From: Ga0077527 sp964531455
GTDB lineage: Bacteria; Pseudomonadota; Gammaproteobacteria; Burkholderiales; SG8-41
Direction: 5' to 3'
Assembly: GCA_964531455.1 (NCBI GenBank)
Contig: CAZHFZ010000015.1
Span: 1-64,000 of the forward strand
DNA length: 64,000 nt
Positions 34,140-42,213 of this stretch are shown in pieces. Below the pieces are notes generated by a model. It was not told the origin of the DNA and searched no databases. It saw nothing but the letters and a program-made list of their open reading frames with translations. The position numbers and the translations under genes were made by a program. Every line of letters begins with the position of its first letter. Positions within the stretch are counted from its first letter, which is position 1.

Positions 34140-35258
34140 ATGACTGCAAAAATCAGCAAGGTCGAGGTATTCAGCATCGGCATGCCTCTGGTGGGCACGT
34201 TCACCAGTGGCGGTGTTTCGAAAAAGGTCACCAAATGCGTCGTGGTGCGGGTGACGGATTCGGACGGCGCGACCGGCATCAGCAGCATTGATCCGTCTTC
34301 CACCGCCAAGTCGCCGCATACCGGTCCGGAGCTTGCACTGGCCATCCGCGACCGCATCGGGCCGGCCCTGATCGGCAAAGATCCGGGACACATCAATCAG
34401 ATCTGTGAGATGGCCTCCAAGCTGACGCCGTCGCAACCCGGCGCCGTCGTCGGCGTCGAACTGGCCTGCATTGAGCTCGTCTGCCGGCGCAGGGGCATTG
34501 CCCTGCATGATTATGTCGGCGGTGCCGTCCTCGACCGTTTGCAGTTCAACGGCTGGGTCGGTGAACTGCCGCCGGACGAAGCGGTGGCCGAAGCCTTGCG
34601 CTGGAAGAATGCCGGATTCAAGTCGATGAAGATCAAGGTCGGCAATGATGCCGGCAAGGACAGCGCGCGGGTGAAGGCGGTACGCGATGCCGTCGGCAAG
34701 GACATCAAACTGCGCATGGACGCCAACATGCAATGCAACGTGGATCAGGCGCTGGCCTTGTGCAAAGCGGTCAAGTCCTGTGACATGCAATTGTTCGAGC
34801 AACCGGTATACAAGGACGACCTCGCCGGGCTGGCGCGGATCCGGCGGGAGGGTGGCATTCCCATCATGGCCGACGAATCCATCAGTGATCACGAAAGCCT
34901 GATCCGGGTGATCAAGGCGGACTGTGCCGACTTCGTGAAGTTCGGCATCAAGCAGGCCGGCGGCCTGTTACAGACCGCGCGCATGCTGGCCACTGCCGAG
35001 GCTGCCGGTCTGCCGGTGGTGCTCGGACACGGCTTCGGGTTGGACCTCAGCACGACTGCCGAGATCATGCTCGCTGCCACCTCGCGTAACGTCGTGCAGG
35101 GACTGGAGTGCGTGGGGCCGCTGAAAGTGGTCGATACCGTGGCCAAGACCCGGCTGGACATCAGCAAAGGCAGCATTGCCCTGCCGTCCGGGCCCGGCTT
35201 GGGCATTGAACTGGATGAAGAGAAGCTCGCGCAATACGCCTTGCCGATGGATCACTGA
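34140..35258 (+). CDS. Mandelate racemase/muconate lactonizing enzyme family protein
   Basis: A 372-residue enolase-superfamily enzyme. The N-terminal capping domain is followed by a barrel with Lys164 and Lys166 (MKIKV) as bases on strand 2, magnesium ligands Asp194 (RMDANMQ), Glu220 (LFEQP) and Asp245 (MADES), and a Lys in FGIKQAGG near 269 that marks the muconate-cycloisomerase subgroup. It abstracts a proton next to a carboxylate. Lactonisation, racemisation or dehydration are possible. It ends the TauD-GntR-receptor operon and is followed by a strong terminator. Confidence 0.92.
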   Translation: MTAKISKVEVFSIGMPLVGTFTSGGVSKKVTKCVVVRVTDSDGATGISSIDPSSTAKSPHTGPELALAIRDRIGPALIGKDPGHINQICEMASKLTPSQPGAVVGVELACIELVCRRRGIALHDYVGGAVLDRLQFNGWVGELPPDEAVAEALRWKNAGFKSMKIKVGNDAGKDSARVKAVRDAVGKDIKLRMDANMQCNVDQALALCKAVKSCDMQLFEQPVYKDDLAGLARIRREGGIPIMADESISDHESLIRVIKADCADFVKFGIKQAGGLLQTARMLATAEAAGLPVVLGHGFGLDLSTTAEIMLAATSRNVVQGLECVGPLKVVDTVAKTRLDISKGSIALPSGPGLGIELDEEKLAQYALPMDH

Positions 35259-35277
35259 AACGGCCGCGTTGAAACGA

Positions 35278-35314
35278 AAACGGCGCACTCAGTGAGTGCG
35301 CCGTTTGTGTTTTT
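35278..35314. terminator. Bidirectional intrinsic terminator
   Basis: A 13-base stem (35278-35290 with 35294-35306), 3-base loop and GTGTTTTT tail lie between convergent genes. AAAA on the other flank makes it work for both strands. Confidence 0.85.
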
Positions 35315-35325
35315 ACGAGGCAGTC

Positions 35326-36252
35326 TTACATATGCCCGTAAAGCACTTTGCCAGCTACCGGCATTTTCGCCATCAGGATGTCACCCGACAGTGATTCGGT
35401 GATGTAGATCGTTTTGCGATCCGCGCCGCCGAAGGCGAGGTTGGCGAGGTGATGGTGTTTGTGGTCGGTGGAATGCACCAGATGCGTGGGCAGCATGTTG
35501 GCATCAAAGCGCCAGATGCCGACGCCCAGCTGGCAGACCAGCAGGCCGTTCTCGGAATCCATCTCGATGCCGTCGGGGCCGCCGACGCCACCTGAGAGTT
35601 GAATGGCAACACCTGTCTTCGACACTGAACCGTCGGCCATCACCGGCAGGCGCCACACCGAGTTCGAGCGTGTCACGCCGACATAGACATGTTTCTCGAC
35701 CGTGGTCATGGTGATGCCGTTGGGGCTGGGCGCGTTGTTGACCAGTTTGCGCAAGTCACCGTTGGCCTTGAGGCGGAACACCGCACCGGTCGGATCGGCG
35801 ATGCCGGTCTGGCCTTGGTCGGTGAAGTAGAGGTCTCCGTCCTTGGTGAAGTGCAGGTCGTTCAGGCCCTTGAAGCTTTCGCTGTAGGCCGTGCGCAGTA
35901 CGTTCTCCAGCTTGCCGGTTTTCGGATCGAGGGTCAGCAGGCCTTCCTTGTAATCACAGATGAACAGGCGGCCGTCCTTGTGGAACTTCATGCCGTTGGG
36001 CCAGCCGTCGTATTGCAGCACCAGGTCCCAATCACCTTTCGGCGTGATGCGGAATATGCGGCCGAAGGGGATGTCGCAAACCCACAGATTGCCCTCACGG
36101 TCGAAAGCCGGGCCTTCAAGGAAGCATTCGACTTCGGCGTTCTGCCGGTTTGGATCAGACCATGCGCTGCGGCTTTTTTTGCGGAACTTGGCGGGCAGCG
36201 TGGTGAAGACTTCGGTGGTGATGTGTTCGAGGGGTTTGAACGGGTTGTACAT
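35326..36252 (-). CDS. SMP-30/gluconolactonase/LRE family protein
   Basis: A 308-residue six-bladed beta-propeller of the SMP-30/gluconolactonase type, probably a calcium- or zinc-dependent lactonase. Characteristic segments are EGPAFDREGNLWVCDIPFGRIFRI near residue 46, SFKGLNDLHFTKDGDLYFTDQG near 122, and SPNGITMTTVEKHVYVG near 168, carrying the metal-binding Glu, Asn and Asp. There is no signal peptide, so it is cytosolic. It is convergent with the enolase-superfamily gene; a lactone made by that enzyme would be a natural substrate, but this is inference. Confidence 0.9.
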   Translation of the reverse strand: MYNPFKPLEHITTEVFTTLPAKFRKKSRSAWSDPNRQNAEVECFLEGPAFDREGNLWVCDIPFGRIFRITPKGDWDLVLQYDGWPNGMKFHKDGRLFICDYKEGLLTLDPKTGKLENVLRTAYSESFKGLNDLHFTKDGDLYFTDQGQTGIADPTGAVFRLKANGDLRKLVNNAPSPNGITMTTVEKHVYVGVTRSNSVWRLPVMADGSVSKTGVAIQLSGGVGGPDGIEMDSENGLLVCQLGVGIWRFDANMLPTHLVHSTDHKHHHLANLAFGGADRKTIYITESLSGDILMAKMPVAGKVLYGHM

Positions 36253-36514
36253 GGTGCGACGATCCTCTTTATTTAACTATATGATTTTATTGATAAATAA
36301 TATGAAGCGGCAGCGGGGGCAAGGAATGTTGCGGTGTGTTCGCCGCCACGTCGAGCGCGAGGATGTTAGCACGCAAGACCCGCATCACTACAGATACGAG
36401 TCGTGTATCTCACTGACCTTGTCCATATCGCTTGTCCATATCGCGGCCTGCAGTGCGTGCCGGCAGTGATGGTGGGTTAGCATCCGCAGGCAAAACATTT
36501 TCAGGAGCAATGCC
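36253..36514. other. Divergent region with inverted and tandem repeats
   Basis: An AT-rich block (36260-36310) lies near the SMP-30 start. Next come the inverted repeat AGATAC-N7-GTATCT at 36392-36410 and two perfect tandem copies of TTGTCCATATCGC at 36419-36444, 70-120 bases before the dehalogenase-like gene. These are candidate regulator sites. No gene is supported here. Confidence 0.5.
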
Positions 36515-37399
36515 GTGTTCGAAGGTTTCAAGCAAATCCAGGTCCAGACCAGCGACCCCGAAGTCAAAATCAATCTGCGTTATGGCGGCAACGGCCCGCC
36601 CATTCTGCTGATCCACGGCAATCCGCTGACCCATGTGCACTGGCACCTGGTGGCGCCACGGCTGGCCAAGGATTTCACCGTGGTGTGCACGGACCTGCGC
36701 GGTTACGGCGACAGCGGCAAACCCCGTGGCCTCGCCGATCACAGCAATTATTCATTCCGGCGCATGGCACAGGACAATGTCGAGGTCATGCAGCACCTCG
36801 GCTTCAGCGAATTCTGCGTAGCCGGCCACGACCGCGGCGGCCGCGCGGCGGTGCGCATGGCGATCGACCATCCCGACAAGGTGAAGAAGCTCGCCACCTT
36901 CGACATTTTGCCCACGCATCACATACTGACGCATGCCAGCTGGCAGTGGGCCGTGAATTCCTACCACTGGTTTTTCATGGCGCAGCCCTATGACATTCCG
37001 GAGAAGCTGATCGAAGGCAAGGAGGACTATTACATTCTCCAGAAGCTCACCAAGATGGGCATAGGCAAGGGCGGCTTCTCGAAAGAAACACTGGCGGAAT
37101 ATGCGCGTTGCTGCACGCCGGAAAACATTCACGGCGTCTGCGAGGATTATCGCGCCGGGGTGACCGTGGACATGGCGACGGACACCGAAGACTTCGATGC
37201 CGGACGCATGATTGAGTGCCCGACGGCCATCTACTGGGGTGAGAAAAGCCACACCAACAAGTTCTTTGATCCGTACAAGGCCTGGCCGCAATACTGTGCG
37301 GCCATTGAACGGATGATGCCGCTGCCTTGCGGACATTACCCGGCAGAACAGGTGCCGGATCAGGTATACGAAGAATTGAAGTCGTTTTTCGGCAGTTGA
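36515..37399 (+). CDS. Haloacetate dehalogenase-like alpha/beta hydrolase
   Basis: A 294-residue alpha/beta hydrolase that keeps every residue known to matter in fluoroacetate dehalogenases: nucleophile Asp106 in GHDRGGR, carboxylate-binding Arg107 and Arg110, acid Asp130 (FDILPT), halide-binding His151, Trp152 and Tyr212, and base His274 (CGHYP). Spacing is nearly identical to the Burkholderia FA1 enzyme as I remember it. It should therefore hydrolyse 2-haloacids such as fluoro- or chloroacetate to 2-hydroxyacids, unless it has moved to another substrate. CAGGAG precedes the GTG start. An MFS gene follows 88 bases later. Confidence 0.88.
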   Translation: MFEGFKQIQVQTSDPEVKINLRYGGNGPPILLIHGNPLTHVHWHLVAPRLAKDFTVVCTDLRGYGDSGKPRGLADHSNYSFRRMAQDNVEVMQHLGFSEFCVAGHDRGGRAAVRMAIDHPDKVKKLATFDILPTHHILTHASWQWAVNSYHWFFMAQPYDIPEKLIEGKEDYYILQKLTKMGIGKGGFSKETLAEYARCCTPENIHGVCEDYRAGVTVDMATDTEDFDAGRMIECPTAIYWGEKSHTNKFFDPYKAWPQYCAAIERMMPLPCGHYPAEQVPDQVYEELKSFFGS

Positions 37400-37487
37400 C
37401 TCTGCAGGCCGAGCGAAAAACGCGGGTGCGAATTTTCTGTCCATCTTATTGCAGGTCCACCGATTGCAATTCGCGTTTTAAGTTTCA

Positions 37488-38711
37488 ATGAACCGCCAAA
37501 CCTCCGACGACGAATCGCAGCGGTATCCCCACTGGCGTCGTAACCGCTACGTGATGCCGCTGGCCAACCTGATTTGCGGATTGGGCTTCAATCTGGTTTG
37601 GCCTTTCGTACCGCTCATGGTGCGCGGTCTCGGTGTGCGCGAGAACCTCGAGACCTGGGTCGGCAACATGCTGATGGTGTTCTACCTGGTCAGCTTCGCC
37701 GTAAGCCCGGTCTGGGGCGGCATTGCCGACCATTACGGTCGCAAGTTGATGGTGCTGCGCGCGATGTTGGGTATCGGCGTTGCGATGATGTTGATGCCGC
37801 TTGCCGAAACACCGCTGACTTTCGCGGCACTGTTGATGCTCATTGCGGTGTTCAACGGGTTTACCCCGGCCGGCGTTTCACTGCTGGTAGCGAATACCCC
37901 TCCCAAACGCATCGGCAGCGTGGTGGCTTTGGCACAGACCGGCGGTCTGGTGGGGCAGGCGCTGGGCCCGGCGCTGGGCGCGATGCTGATCGCGATGTTC
38001 GAGACCCAGAACCGGGTATTCTGGATCAGCGCCGCACTGATGCTCGGTGGCGGTACCTTGGTCGCTGTTTTCGCCGGAGAGGTCAAGCAGTTGGCTGGCG
38101 GACCGTGGCGCATACGCTGGATCGGCGGGTTGCGCGACCTGCTGCGGATACCGCGCATCGGCCTTCTTTACCTGCTGGGATTCCTGTTCATGATCATGTG
38201 GTACGGCGGTGTGACCGTGATCACGGTGTTCATGCTGCAGATCCTTGAGGCGCGCGGTGCAGATGCAGCGCAGGAGGCTTACTGGGTCGGTGCGGCAGCT
38301 ATGGCGATGGCGGTCGGCACGGTGATCGCACTGCCCTTGTGGGGGCGTGCACTCGACCGCATCGGGCCGGGGCGGGTGCTGGTGTTTGCATCAATTGCAA
38401 CGATTGTCACCCATCTGCCCTTGCTGGTGATTGATACGCCGCTGCAAGTGGTCATTACCCGCGCGGCCTTCGGTCTCGGCGCGGCGGCGATGCCGACAGC
38501 GATTGTGCAGCTTATCCGTATACATGCGCCTGCCGGCATGGATGCGCGGGCGATTTCCTATTCCACGGCGTTCCAGTTTTTTGCGATGGGTATTGCACCT
38601 TTCGCCGCCGGTCTGATCGGCCCGGTGCTGGGCCTGCGCGTCTATTTTGCGCTGACAATACTGGCTATGGCCGGTGGACTTTGGCTGTGGATGCGGCGAG
38701 CGGGCCGCTGA
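37488..38711 (+). CDS. Major facilitator superfamily transporter (drug:H+ antiporter type)
   Basis: A 407-residue twelve-helix MFS protein. Motif A is GGIADHYGRKLMVLRAM near residue 80, and the helix-5 motif C-like stretch is GGLVGQALGPALGAML near 145, which suggests an antiporter of the TetA/multidrug type. It is downstream of the dehalogenase-like gene on the same strand and may export a product or import a haloacid. It ends four bases from the convergent receptor gene. Confidence 0.88.
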   Translation: MNRQTSDDESQRYPHWRRNRYVMPLANLICGLGFNLVWPFVPLMVRGLGVRENLETWVGNMLMVFYLVSFAVSPVWGGIADHYGRKLMVLRAMLGIGVAMMLMPLAETPLTFAALLMLIAVFNGFTPAGVSLLVANTPPKRIGSVVALAQTGGLVGQALGPALGAMLIAMFETQNRVFWISAALMLGGGTLVAVFAGEVKQLAGGPWRIRWIGGLRDLLRIPRIGLLYLLGFLFMIMWYGGVTVITVFMLQILEARGADAAQEAYWVGAAAMAMAVGTVIALPLWGRALDRIGPGRVLVFASIATIVTHLPLLVIDTPLQVVITRAAFGLGAAAMPTAIVQLIRIHAPAGMDARAISYSTAFQFFAMGIAPFAAGLIGPVLGLRVYFALTILAMAGGLWLWMRRAGR

Positions 38712-38715
38712 GCGC

Positions 38716-39702
38716 TCAGTTCGCTTTCAGATTGGCTGCGCGGATGACCTTGCTCCACTTCGCGGTCTCGGTGCGAATGTAGTTAGTGAATTCTTCCGGC
38801 GATGAAGGCGTCGATTCGATGCCTTGCGTAGCGAGTTGGTCGCGAATGCTGCTGTTGTTAAGCACGTTTGTCAGATCCTTCTGCAGCCGTTCAATCACCG
38901 GTTTCGGCGTGCCGGCCGGGGCCATCATGCCGTACCAGTTGCTGGCCTCGTAGCCTTTAAGTGTGGCAGTTTCTGCCACCGTCGGTACATCAGGCAGGGC
39001 GGCAGAGCGTTTTGCGCCGGTTACTGCCAGTGCGACTGCGCGTCCCGATTTGACCGGCGGCACTCCAGTCGAGATTACGGCTACAAACACCGGCAACTGG
39101 CCGCCGAGCAGGTCGCTCAGTGCCGGACCGCCGCCCTTGTAGGGAATGTGCGTCATCTCGACTTTGGCCATGGTCTTGAACAATTCACCAGCCAGATGGC
39201 CGGGGCTGCCGAGGCCGGATGAAGCGTAGTTCAGTGCGCCTGGTTTTTGTTTGGCCAGTGCAATCAGTTCGGTGATTGATTTTGCGGCGACGGTCGGATG
39301 CACGATGAACATGTTCTGCAGTTGCACCGCCATCGAGATGGTCGCGAAATCCTTCAGCGGGTCATATTGCACTTTGGTGATGGTCGGGCTGATCACCAGT
39401 GCGCCAAGGGTTCCGAGGTGCAGGCTGTATCCGTCGGGCGTTGCGTTGGCCGCCAGTTCTGCGCCGATGGTTCCGTTGGCTCCGGCGCGGTTGTCGACTA
39501 TTACCTGTTGCTTCAGCGCTTCACCGAGTTTCGGCGCAATGATGCGTGCAACCAGGTCGGTGGCGCCGCCTGGAGGGAAGCCAACGATGATGCGCACCGG
39601 ACGTGTCGGGTAATCCGTGGCTGCTGCGGTGCCGGCGGTCATGGCGAACAGCGCGACGCAGGCGGTTGCGCGCAGGATTGCTGGGTTTGGGGGCTGCATC
39701 AT
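38716..39702 (-). CDS. Bug/TctC family tripartite tricarboxylate transporter receptor
   Basis: Periplasmic receptor of 328 residues with a signal peptide to about residue 28 (AGTAAA). Core: YPTRPVRIIVGFPPGGATD, VDNRAGANGTIGAELAA, HIPYKGGGPALSD, LPDVPTVAETATLKGYE. GAGGAA lies before the tandem ATG codons at the start. It is a single-gene unit divergent from the tcuA block, so it may bind a tricarballylate-type substrate, but its position does not prove this. Confidence 0.92.
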   Translation of the reverse strand: MMQPPNPAILRATACVALFAMTAGTAAATDYPTRPVRIIVGFPPGGATDLVARIIAPKLGEALKQQVIVDNRAGANGTIGAELAANATPDGYSLHLGTLGALVISPTITKVQYDPLKDFATISMAVQLQNMFIVHPTVAAKSITELIALAKQKPGALNYASSGLGSPGHLAGELFKTMAKVEMTHIPYKGGGPALSDLLGGQLPVFVAVISTGVPPVKSGRAVALAVTGAKRSAALPDVPTVAETATLKGYEASNWYGMMAPAGTPKPVIERLQKDLTNVLNNSSIRDQLATQGIESTPSSPEEFTNYIRTETAKWSKVIRAANLKAN

Positions 39703-39858
39703 GATGCGTTCCTCAGGTGGTATTGTTCTAATCCTTGCCTGCTGGTTTCCGCTGCGGCATGTACGGGATTATACGAGCCCCCTGCGACCCCTGCACGGCG
39801 CTGCACAAAAGGGGGGGGCGCTGCTGGTTTGATGTTTAATGCACGAGGATGGAGTCGG

Positions 39859-40734
39859 ATGGCAATAAAAGAGGGTAACCGGCTGCGCGTACGCGCCATG
39901 ATGGGTGATTACCCCAACACGCGAGCCCTGAAATCGGGGGCTGTTGCTTCTGCGCGACTGGATTTTGACTTTGATGACGTCAAACTGCCGCAGACCGCTT
40001 TCAAGGCAGTGGTGCGGGGGGATTACGATGTCGCAGAACTGGCGATCGTTACCTACCTGCAGGCGCTCGCGCATGGCAAGCCGGTATTACTGCTGCCGAC
40101 GGTGGTGATGGCCTTTCCGGCGCACCCCTGTCTGGCCTACAACAGTGCGCATGGCGTGCTGCGCCCCTCCGAACTTGCCGGCAAACGCATCGGTATTCGC
40201 GCGCATTCGGTGACCACGGTGACGTGGGTGCGCGGTATTTTGCAGAACGACTACGGCGTTGATCTCGACCGTATCCAATGGGTGGCGTTTGAAGATCCGC
40301 ATGTCCCGGAGTGTGTGGAGCCGCCCAATGTCACCCGTGCACCGGCCGGAAAGACGCTTACCGGCATGTTGCGGGCCGGCGAACTCGATGCCGGCGTGGT
40401 GATGGTTTCGGACCAGCAGGACGGCTTGCTCAAGCCAGTGATACCCGAGCCCGGTATGGCTTTGCACCGCTGGCGTGTCGAGACACAGGCGCGTCCATTG
40501 AATCACATGGTAGTGGTGCATCGTGATCTTGCAAAGTCTGAACCCTGGGTGGGTGAGGAGGTTGTGCGTCTGCTGCAGCAGAGCGCTGCGGCTGTTCCGG
40601 ACATGCCCGGCGCCGATTCCATACAGTCGGGCATCGACGAATTGCGGCCGAGCCTTGACCTCATCATCCACTATGCGTACCAGCAGCGACTGATTCCGCG
40701 GCGTTTTGCCGTGGACGAATTGTTCAATATATGA
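39859..40734 (+). CDS. 4,5-dihydroxyphthalate decarboxylase-like / substrate-binding-fold protein
   Basis: A 291-residue protein of periplasmic-binding fold type II, close to the family that includes 4,5-dihydroxyphthalate decarboxylase and many proteins labelled ABC transporter substrate-binding protein. Typical segments are MMGDYPNTRALKSG near residue 14, DYDVAELAIVTYLQAL near 52, LAGKRIGIRAHSVTTVTWVRG near 98 and the terminal HYAYQQRLIPR. There is no signal peptide and no permease or ATPase gene nearby, so a cytosolic enzyme is more likely than a transport receptor. Start choice is uncertain; ATG 39832 is in frame. It is 82 bases upstream of tcuA on the same strand. Confidence 0.78.
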   Translation: MAIKEGNRLRVRAMMGDYPNTRALKSGAVASARLDFDFDDVKLPQTAFKAVVRGDYDVAELAIVTYLQALAHGKPVLLLPTVVMAFPAHPCLAYNSAHGVLRPSELAGKRIGIRAHSVTTVTWVRGILQNDYGVDLDRIQWVAFEDPHVPECVEPPNVTRAPAGKTLTGMLRAGELDAGVVMVSDQQDGLLKPVIPEPGMALHRWRVETQARPLNHMVVVHRDLAKSEPWVGEEVVRLLQQSAAAVPDMPGADSIQSGIDELRPSLDLIIHYAYQQRLIPRRFAVDELFNI

Positions 40735-40776
40735 ACGACCCCATGCGCAGGGCGTGAGGGATGGCTGTTGCGCGGG

Positions 40777-40782
40777 TATAAT
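40777..40782 (+). promoter_or_regulatory. -10 element upstream of tcuA
   Basis: A perfect TATAAT lies 33 bases before the tcuA ATG, leaving a leader of about 27 bases. The -35 region at 40754-40759 is poor, so an activator may be needed. Confidence 0.45.
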
Positions 40783-40815
40783 TCGTGCACGTTTTTGACA
40801 GTCGAAAGTCCTCAC

Positions 40816-42213
40816 ATGCTGGATACAAACAAAACCTGGGACCTGCTGGTGGTCGGCGGCGGCAACGCGGCGCTGTGCGCTGCGTTGATGGCGCGCGAAG
40901 CCGGTTGCAGCGTCATGCTGCTCGAAGGTGCTCCCAAGGATTTCCGCGGCGGCAACAGCCGTCACACCCGCAACCTGCGCTGCATGCATGAAGAGCCGCA
41001 GGACATTCTTACCGGCACTTATCCGGAAGAGGAATACTGGCAGGATCTGCTGAAAGTCACCGGTGGTCTGACCACCGAAAAACTCGCCCGCATCGTTTTT
41101 GACGACACATCCAAATGCCGTCCGTGGATGGTCAAACACGGCGTGCGGTTCCAGCCGCCGCTGGGCGGCACGCTGCACCTGTCGCGCACCAATGCATTCT
41201 TCCTGGGCGGCGGCAAGGCGCTCATGAATGCCTATTACCACTCTGCGGAACAGCTTGGCATCGACATCCATTACGAAGCCAAGGTCACCGATCTCGAAAT
41301 TGAAGGTGACCAGTTCAAGTCGGCGACATTTACCTACAAAGGCTCCACACACCAGGTGCGTGCCAAGGCCGTGGTGATTGCCTGCGGGGGTTTCCAGGCG
41401 AACCTTGAGTGGCTGGAAGAGGCCTGGGGTGCGGCGGCGAAGAATTTCCTTGTGCGCGGCACGCCATACAACCGCGGCGATATCCTCAAAGTGCTGCTGG
41501 CCAAGGGCGCCAAGCAGATCAGCGATCCTCTGCAGGGCCACTGTGTGGCGATCGATGCGCGCTCGCCTAAATACGACGGCGGCATCATCACCCGCGTTGA
41601 CGCGGTATCGCTGGGTATTGTGGTCAACAAGAATGCGCAGCGCTTTTATGACGAGGGCGAAGATTTCTGGCCCAAGCGTTACGCAATCTGGGGTCGTCTC
41701 GTTGCAGGACAGCCTGATCAGATCGGGTATTCGATTGTCGATGCCAAGGCCATGGGCAAATTCATGCCCCCGGTGTATCCGCCGATTCGGGCCAATTCTT
41801 TGCGTGAACTGGCGATCAAGCTTGAAATCAATCCGGACGCGCTGGAAAAAACGGTGGCTGATTTCAATGCGGCTGTGCGCCCCGGAACTTTTGATCACAC
41901 CATCCAGGACGATTGCGTCACCGAAGGCCTGACACCGCCAAAGACGCACTGGGCACTTAAACTCGATACCGCACCGTATTTCGGTTATCCGTTGCGGCCG
42001 GGCATTACCTTCACTTATCTGGGCGTCACCGTCGATGAAAAGTCGCGGATGATCCTGCAGGACGACAAGCCCTGCAAAAACGTATTCGCAGCAGGGGAAA
42101 TCATGGCGGGCAATGTATTGGGCAAGGGGTACCTGGCGGGCATCGGCATGTCCATCGGCACCACGTTCGGACGCATCGCGGGCGAGGAGGCGGCAAAATA
42201 TGTTCGCGGCTGA
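40816..42213 (+). CDS. tcuA: FAD-dependent tricarballylate dehydrogenase TcuA
   Basis: A 465-residue flavoprotein of the fumarate-reductase/succinate-dehydrogenase flavoprotein family. TcuA oxidises tricarballylate to cis-aconitate. FAD motif DLLVVGGGNAALCAALMARE is at about residues 9-28, GGNSRHTRNLRC near 45, and the C-terminal AAGEIMAGNVLGKGYLAGIGMSIG near 428 closes the FAD site. The ATG at 40816 follows the -10 element, and the open frame upstream is not coding. It overlaps tcuB by 14 bases. Tricarballylate is the best-known substrate of the pair, but related polycarboxylates are possible. Confidence 0.93.
   Translation: MLDTNKTWDLLVVGGGNAALCAALMAREAGCSVMLLEGAPKDFRGGNSRHTRNLRCMHEEPQDILTGTYPEEEYWQDLLKVTGGLTTEKLARIVFDDTSKCRPWMVKHGVRFQPPLGGTLHLSRTNAFFLGGGKALMNAYYHSAEQLGIDIHYEAKVTDLEIEGDQFKSATFTYKGSTHQVRAKAVVIACGGFQANLEWLEEAWGAAAKNFLVRGTPYNRGDILKVLLAKGAKQISDPLQGHCVAIDARSPKYDGGIITRVDAVSLGIVVNKNAQRFYDEGEDFWPKRYAIWGRLVAGQPDQIGYSIVDAKAMGKFMPPVYPPIRANSLRELAIKLEINPDALEKTVADFNAAVRPGTFDHTIQDDCVTEGLTPPKTHWALKLDTAPYFGYPLRPGITFTYLGVTVDEKSRMILQDDKPCKNVFAAGEIMAGNVLGKGYLAGIGMSIGTTFGRIAGEEAAKYVRG

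Noticed and set aside
39806..39816. G-run upstream of the binding-fold gene, considered as a phase-variable tract
   Set aside because: It lies outside the chosen coding start and is not placed to switch a reading frame or a clear promoter spacer.
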